Of a DNA stretch of 64,000 nt, positions 58,762-64,000 are shown piece after piece. Location: NCBI GenBank assembly GCA_025201805.1, contig MU619240.1, positions 289,780 through 353,779 on the forward strand, given 5' to 3'. Both the position numbers and the translations under genes were made by a program. Within the stretch, counting starts at the first letter, position 1, and every line of letters begins with the position of its first letter. Below the pieces are notes generated by a model, which saw only the letters and a program-made list of their open reading frames with translations, was not told the origin of the DNA and did not search any database. Source of the DNA: Parasitella parasitica (Eukaryota > Mucoromycota > Mucoromycetes > Mucorales > Mucoraceae).

Positions 58762-60595
58762 ATGCGCGAAATCGTTACATTACAACTTGGTTCCCTGGCA
58801 AACCATGTGGGAACTCATTTCTGGAATTCCCAAGTAATGTTTTCATACAAAATATATAAGCATCGAGTTGTGTAATCTGATGATAGTAATAGGAAGAATA
58901 CTTTAGTTACGGTGACAGCACTCCAGCCAAAACACAAGAGATAAACCATGACGTCCTGTATAGACAGGGGGAGACATCTTCGGTAAGCAGCATATGCTAG
59001 TGCATCACATATTCGGCACTGACATGTGCATAGGGTGTCTTGACATATACACCCAGAGCATTGATCTATGATTTAAAAGGAGGATTTGGATCTATGCAGA
59101 AATACAATAGACTCTTTGGTGGCAGTCAAAGTGTCGATACTAATGTACAACAAGTGCCATGGGAACAAGGTATAAAACGTATCGATAGACACATAACAAA
59201 GAACCAGTATCAGCAAGAACTGGACCGTATGGAGTCTGAGCATGTCAGCATGGAGGCTGCTATTCATCAATTGGATCAAACAGTGAATAATTGGTCAGAT
59301 TACAACAGGATTTACTATCATCCCCGAACCATCAACCCCATTGTCACTCACCAAATGGATAATGACATTACCCCATTTGATAATTTTACTATAGGAAAGC
59401 AATCTTATCAAGATAACGAAAAAGAAATGGATATTTTTGAAGATAATTTTAGATTTTTTGTGGAAGAATGCGATAATTTACAAGGATTCCAGATATTGAC
59501 AGATGTAGATGATGCATTTGGTGGGTTTTCCGAAGGATTACTTCATAACATTTGCGATGAATTTGGCAAAACCCCCATCATGACTTATGGTATGAGTGAT
59601 TCGCACGCACAGTACAGAACAGATGTAAAAAAAAAAAAAATCTAGTAGACTATGCCGCCATTTTCTTAACAGCACATTTCTGTAGCGTCACAAGCAAAAG
59701 ATTATTCTGAATAGAGCATTGAGCATTACACGTCTTGCTGATCTGTCATCCATTTATGTTCCTATTTATACACCTACGCAATCAGCTACCAAAAAATGCG
59801 GATTATCACCTTATATGCGATTTAACGAATTATCCAGATATCATACAAGTGCCATCATTGCATCCGCTATCGAGAGCAATTCACTGCCGTACAGGTTAAA
59901 ACACAATTCAATGACAATGGCAGACGCTGTCAGTAAATTAAATTGGGTTAGAACCACAAGATTGGCATCTTTATCTATCACTCTACCTTTGCCTATATCA
60001 GAAAATGGATATATCGATACATTGGAGAATAGCCAAAAGATGAATCCTGCACTTTCATTATTGGATCGATTCTCAGTACATGATGTAAGATTTAATCAGG
60101 GAGCATGTTTAATCGTGTATATAAATGGGACGTTTATTTTAGAGGAAAGACGTTTACGGTGAAATCTTGGTTACTAGAGGATTACCCAGCAACATGAGAG
60201 AGCGAACCGCATTTCTAGAGAAATTTTATTCCAACTTCAAAGATAGCAATGACCCACTTCAAGCAAGAGTCAGCCTTGATTGTGCATTCCCTCTTGCAGA
60301 AACATATCCTCGTATTTTCACACCTCGTGTTAACCAAAACGGCTTCATCACTTCGACAGCATCAGCGGAGCCGCCACAATCACTGCCTGTTTTCACTCGA
60401 CTCGAATCAGGATCCATTCTGAAAGACACTCTGGACCACAACATAAGCAATCTAAATAAGATTGTCTTTAAAGATTTCCTTGAGTATAATCAAGGAGAAG
60501 GCGGCCTATCCAGAGAAGATTTTCTGGAAACAAAAGAAAGTCTTATATCTTTATCAGACAACTACAGAACCGACGATGATAACATGGTGTTATAA
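58762..60595 (+). CDS. DML1: DML1/Misato tubulin-like protein
   Basis: Five exons (58762-58833, 58893-58982, 59034-59624, 59686-60084, 60143-60595) give 534 aa. The Misato N-terminus is clear: MREIVTLQLGSLANHVGTHF, WNSQEEYFSYGD and LTYTPRALIYDLKGGFGSM. The tubulin-like G-box region is FQILTDVDDAFGGFSEGLL, and DVYGEILVTRGLPSN lies toward the end. Dml1/MSTO1 controls mitochondrial inheritance and morphology. Intron 3 begins GTAAAA followed by a long A run. The stop codon overlaps that of the convergent PDCD7 gene. Confidence 0.95.
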
Positions 60596-61562
60596 TAGAT
60601 AAGATGCCCAAATAGCGTTTGCCGGCGGTACTGGCGCAACATATGTTGGTGGAACTTTATGTGGAGTGTCATGCTCCTGGTTGTCTAATAAAATGTATTG
60701 ATCCCACAATCGACGAGTATTTAAAAGTGTGTCTAATGATTGATTTGCTCCACACCAATAACTGTATGCTGCTTCATCAATCGCCATATTGTGCCATGTA
60801 TCTTTAGGATGTATCAATCCTTCGTTTCTTACTGCTACTTGTTGTTGATCCTGCTGTGAAGAGTCTGATTGTGTCGACTTATTGTCTTCATGCCATTGTT
60901 TGACCTTATTGAAAAATTTGTCACCTTCATCGGCAAAGAAATGTCCCTTAGCTTCCAGCTTTTTTCTTCGAAGGTTCCGTATATTTGTTAACAATGCCAA
61001 CTTTTTGGTGAGAATTTTTATCTGCTTCTTGTCATCCGCCTGTTGTTGAGCTTGTTTGTTATCAGTATATAGAGATGAGAAATTATTAACAGAAGCAGCA
61101 GCAACCGTGGTGGCGTTCACCGAAGAAGACATTGTAACTTTCCATTCAATATCCTTAATCCACTTTTCGTGTTTCTTGGCTTGATGTCTTTTTCTCTGTT
61201 GAATACGCTTTTTATGCTTCTTTTTCCAGATACTATGACGTTTAAGTTTCTGTTGCTTCCGGTTTAGTAGATCTATCAGGTTATCATCAAAATTTCGAGT
61301 TGTTTGAATCAACTGAGCCTATTTACGTATTTTTCGTTAAAGTATTACATTGTATGTTAAAGCTATTTCTTACAGCTTCAAGGCCAAGGTCTTTTAAATG
61401 CTTGTGCCATTCTTGTTCAGAGTAGAATCCCAGATTGCTCTTGTTATCTAACTCTGTTTTCAAATGCTCAAACTTGGCGATCGCATCTGAAAGTTGCTTT
61501 TTAGCTTCGATAATGGACATATATGAGATGAAAAGTGGTTTTGAAATGGCCAATTGTGGCAT
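60590..61562 (-). CDS. PDCD7/U11-59K homologue, minor-spliceosome protein
   Basis: Two exons (61562-61374, 61318-60590; 55-nt intron) give 305 aa. The N-terminal half is strongly basic (KQQKLKRHSIWKKKHKKRIQ; NLRRKKLEAKGHFFADE). The C-terminus has the diagnostic PDCD7 ending: LLNTRRLWDQYI and then PTYVAPVPPANAIWASYLL. Animal PDCD7 and plant U11-59K are components of the U11/U12 di-snRNP that recognises U12-type introns. Its presence implies a retained minor spliceosome, which fits reports of U12 introns in Mucoromycota. A second Met at 61520 is an alternative start. Confidence 0.85.
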
Positions 61563-64000
61563 CTACGTCACATACGCAGCAACCACAATGTTAATCTCAT
61601 TATCAAATATCCAAAAAAGAAAGAGAAAAAACATCAAATTGTTTATATTGTAACTTTCAATGTAAACAACAAATTATTATTAATAACTAGTAGCTGGTGA
61701 TATCTTGTCTTTTACCTACACAAAGCTCCTCTCTTATTCTTGTCCAAAGCTATCTAAATGCAAAATATATTATAGGCGCTATGTTATCTATTTAAGATGG
61801 TGCTGCATTATTACTAAATATTTCATAAAAAGCTTAGTAGAAATTAATCAGGTAAAGATCTGTTTATTATATCTGAAAAAAAAAAAGGGTTTTTATACAA
61901 ACTGAACGAAACGATGTGAGGATAAACGTTTAACTTATGAGAAAACAGAGAAGATTGTATCTTCCTCAAATATCATGTCATGTTCATTTTATCACATTGA
62001 TAATACTTTATTAAATGGCGAGAAGTTTCGCACTTTGCTTTCACAAGTGCATCATATATTGTCATTCGGTTTTAGCATCTACATATATCCACTGTCATCA
62101 CAGCTTTATACTCTTGTCATTCAGATGCAAAAAGTAATAAATTACAACACCGACAAACACATCACGTGATGAATTATTTCAAACTCCGACACGAAAAACG
62201 CGAAACTGTTTTTGTGGATAACTTTTGAGAAACACATTGCCCAGTGGAAGCCAAGTTATGCTCAGATAGCGATGATCATGCTTGTTCTTATGGCGCATAA
62301 GACAGTGTTTATTTTGCTTTTTAGCAGGTGGTTTTAAGATATGATAAAAAGTGGGAAAATGGTAAATAAGGTTGTGCCAGTGTCAAAGGGCGCAGCGTAA
62401 TGTTATGTAAATAAGATTTGTATAAAGTAATAAAGACTTTCTGAATAAAACCAGATACAAAACTGAAGACTTTTATTGACATAAGATATGATGTCTATTT
62501 ATACTAAAATATATCCCAATCAATGTTTATCCACATAATATCTGATGTTTGACAAGAAGTGTCAAACCTTATTAAATCACAGCATTTCCAGGACAGACCT
62601 ATCTTTCTATTTTACATTAAAGAGAAGATTGGGTAGAATGTCTTCCCGACATCCCGCGATCTGATCTAGATGTATTCTTTGAATAAGCCTGGAACCTTGC
62701 AAGAGGTCCAATTACAACTTGTAGCTTATTCCTTATTTGTAAAAGAATTACCAACAATTAATATCATGATCCGTGCATTATGACTAAGTTAGATATGACA
62801 TATGTAGCCTTTATATGGATACAACATCATCGAATTTTCCCGTGGTTAAACCATTATGCCAGTAACCACTCGTTAACCTAGCCCACACACTTATTCATTT
62901 ATTTTATTTTCTTACAATATGCTACTAAGCCCACCACTCATCTACTTTACTCCTGAAAAATCAGGCAAAAAAAAAAAAAAAATTTTTTTTGCCATGTTCA
63001 AAAAGGTTGATTTATTGATTTGGATTTTGTTGCAGGGTTTCTGATTTTATGTATGCAAATCAAGTTTCAGATCAAGTTTTTGAAACAATTAGAACACAGT
63101 GAGTGAAAATATCTGTAATAGCTACTATAGTTTATTACCATAAACATTTCTCATATACTAGCAAATCTATTATCTAAAAATCATCCTTATCACTGAAAAC
63201 CTGATCTGTCACTACCGATCGTTGTTTACATATAAGTTTATAGTTCATATAAACATCGCCGCATTGCTGTCAATTACTTCTTGTCCAATAATATCTACAT
63301 ATATTATATAGTAAGTAATAACCCTGATAGCAATGTCAACAATTAGATACACCAACCGTCCATTAACATAGTACATCATTCTACCCTTACTACTAGATAA
63401 TTGTACTTCATCACACTGAGGTTTTATCTAGAGAAAAACATCTTAGTATTTATAGGATTTGAATTGTTGTATATGAGTTCTCATGAATGAAGCATTGATC
63501 CTAGAGTCAATGCTGCAGCGAAACGCAGTAAAAAAAGTGTAAAAAAGCAAGATACGATTAAAATCCTTCTTTATTTTGAAAGTAGATTGAATGTGCAATA
63601 AGCTGTTATTTTATATCTCTATTTATATTATTTGAGTGTCGTCTTACTAGCAGACAATTGTTTCGTTATTTCTTAACCGTTCCATTATTCTTCATTTGTT
63701 GTGTTATGAATTCTAATCAGCCGTTCTGGCTTAGTAGTAAACTATCATACTACTTGTTGGGTTGATTAGAGATGGTCATTCATCAGGTCAATAGGATAAT
63801 TCTATTGTAGCTATTCTAATCTTACGTGAGTGTGAATATTATTGAGTTGTTTATTGACGTTGTTGATCTAACGATGGATCAAGGACGGCATTTGAAACAT
63901 AATTCTTATTCATGCGATTAGGAAGCTTTCATTGTTTGATGAATTGTTCCTTTTCAGGCTTTAGTTTGTGGCACAACATGCTATTTTGACATAATATGTC
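61563..64000. other. Gene-free stretch
   Basis: No frame with coding character, no RNA gene, no transposon motif recognised. Features are limited to A/T runs, such as adjacent A and T runs at about 62968-62990. Confidence 0.5.

Noticed and set aside
1-64000. tRNA or rRNA genes
   Set aside because: I looked for A/B-box-like and T-arm motifs by eye and found none convincing; a tRNAscan run would be decisive.

Overview
The window looks like a draft-assembly scaffold from an early-diverging filamentous fungus, most likely Mucoromycota (Mucorales). The DNA is AT-rich with homopolymer runs. Most genes carry several short introns of about 48-90 nt with GTAAGT-like donors. The gene set is fungal (Zn2Cys6 and NDT80-type regulators, RCH1, RPN9, Rsc9-type ARID protein), but it also holds genes lost from many Dikarya: a PDCD7/U11-59K homologue of the minor spliceosome and a LENG1 homologue. 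The species cannot be named from sequence alone. There are three assembly gaps (10405-10739, 21053-21142, 36922-37666).

Layout. 1-9 kb: F-box protein, Erv1 sulfhydryl oxidase, a Zn2Cys6 transcription factor, a secreted-looking deaminase and an isopenicillin-N-synthase-type dioxygenase. 10 kb: the 3' end of a LINE, complete with poly(A) and a 16-bp target-site duplication. 12-21 kb: Ayr1-like dehydrogenase, TauD-type dioxygenase, Notchless/NLE1 and Dus1. 21-24 kb: mostly non-coding. 24-35 kb: a dense run with RCH1/SLC10A7 transporter, COA6, OTUD6B-type deubiquitinase, MsrA, TFIIIC delta-type subunit, an unrecognised two-pass membrane protein and a DUF1479 dioxygenase. 35.8-44.6 kb: a nested, palindromic block of mobile DNA. 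44.6-47.3 kb: decayed transposon debris. 47.3-61.6 kb: RPN9, an ARID/zinc-finger (Rsc9/ARID2-like) protein, AFG1 ATPase, NDT80-domain factor, LENG1 homologue, DML1/Misato and PDCD7. 61.6-64 kb: no gene seen.

The most unusual part is 37667-43036, a transposon-like unit of at least 5.4 kb bounded by near-identical inverted repeats (111 nt visible) that run into arrays of an 11-bp unit (about 37 copies on the left, about 3.5 on the right). Just inside each end sits one gene pointing inward. The two proteins appear homologous to each other. The right one keeps a PD-(D/E)XK-like D...ExQ signature, and the left one has lost both acidic residues. Between them lies a Helitron-type PIF1 helicase fragment with two in-frame stops. 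The unit is flanked in opposite orientation by two Tc1/mariner-like copies that share the same frameshifts, so the whole block looks like one large inverted repeat whose left arm contains the assembly gap.

The host genes are mostly independent housekeeping functions: ribosome biogenesis (NLE1), tRNA modification (Dus1), Pol III transcription (TFIIIC), proteasome (RPN9), chromatin (ARID), mitochondria (Erv1, COA6, AFG1, DML1) and splicing (LENG1, PDCD7). I rebuilt the exon structures by hand from reading frames and splice motifs. All phases close for the models given, except the 5' end of the NDT80 gene.
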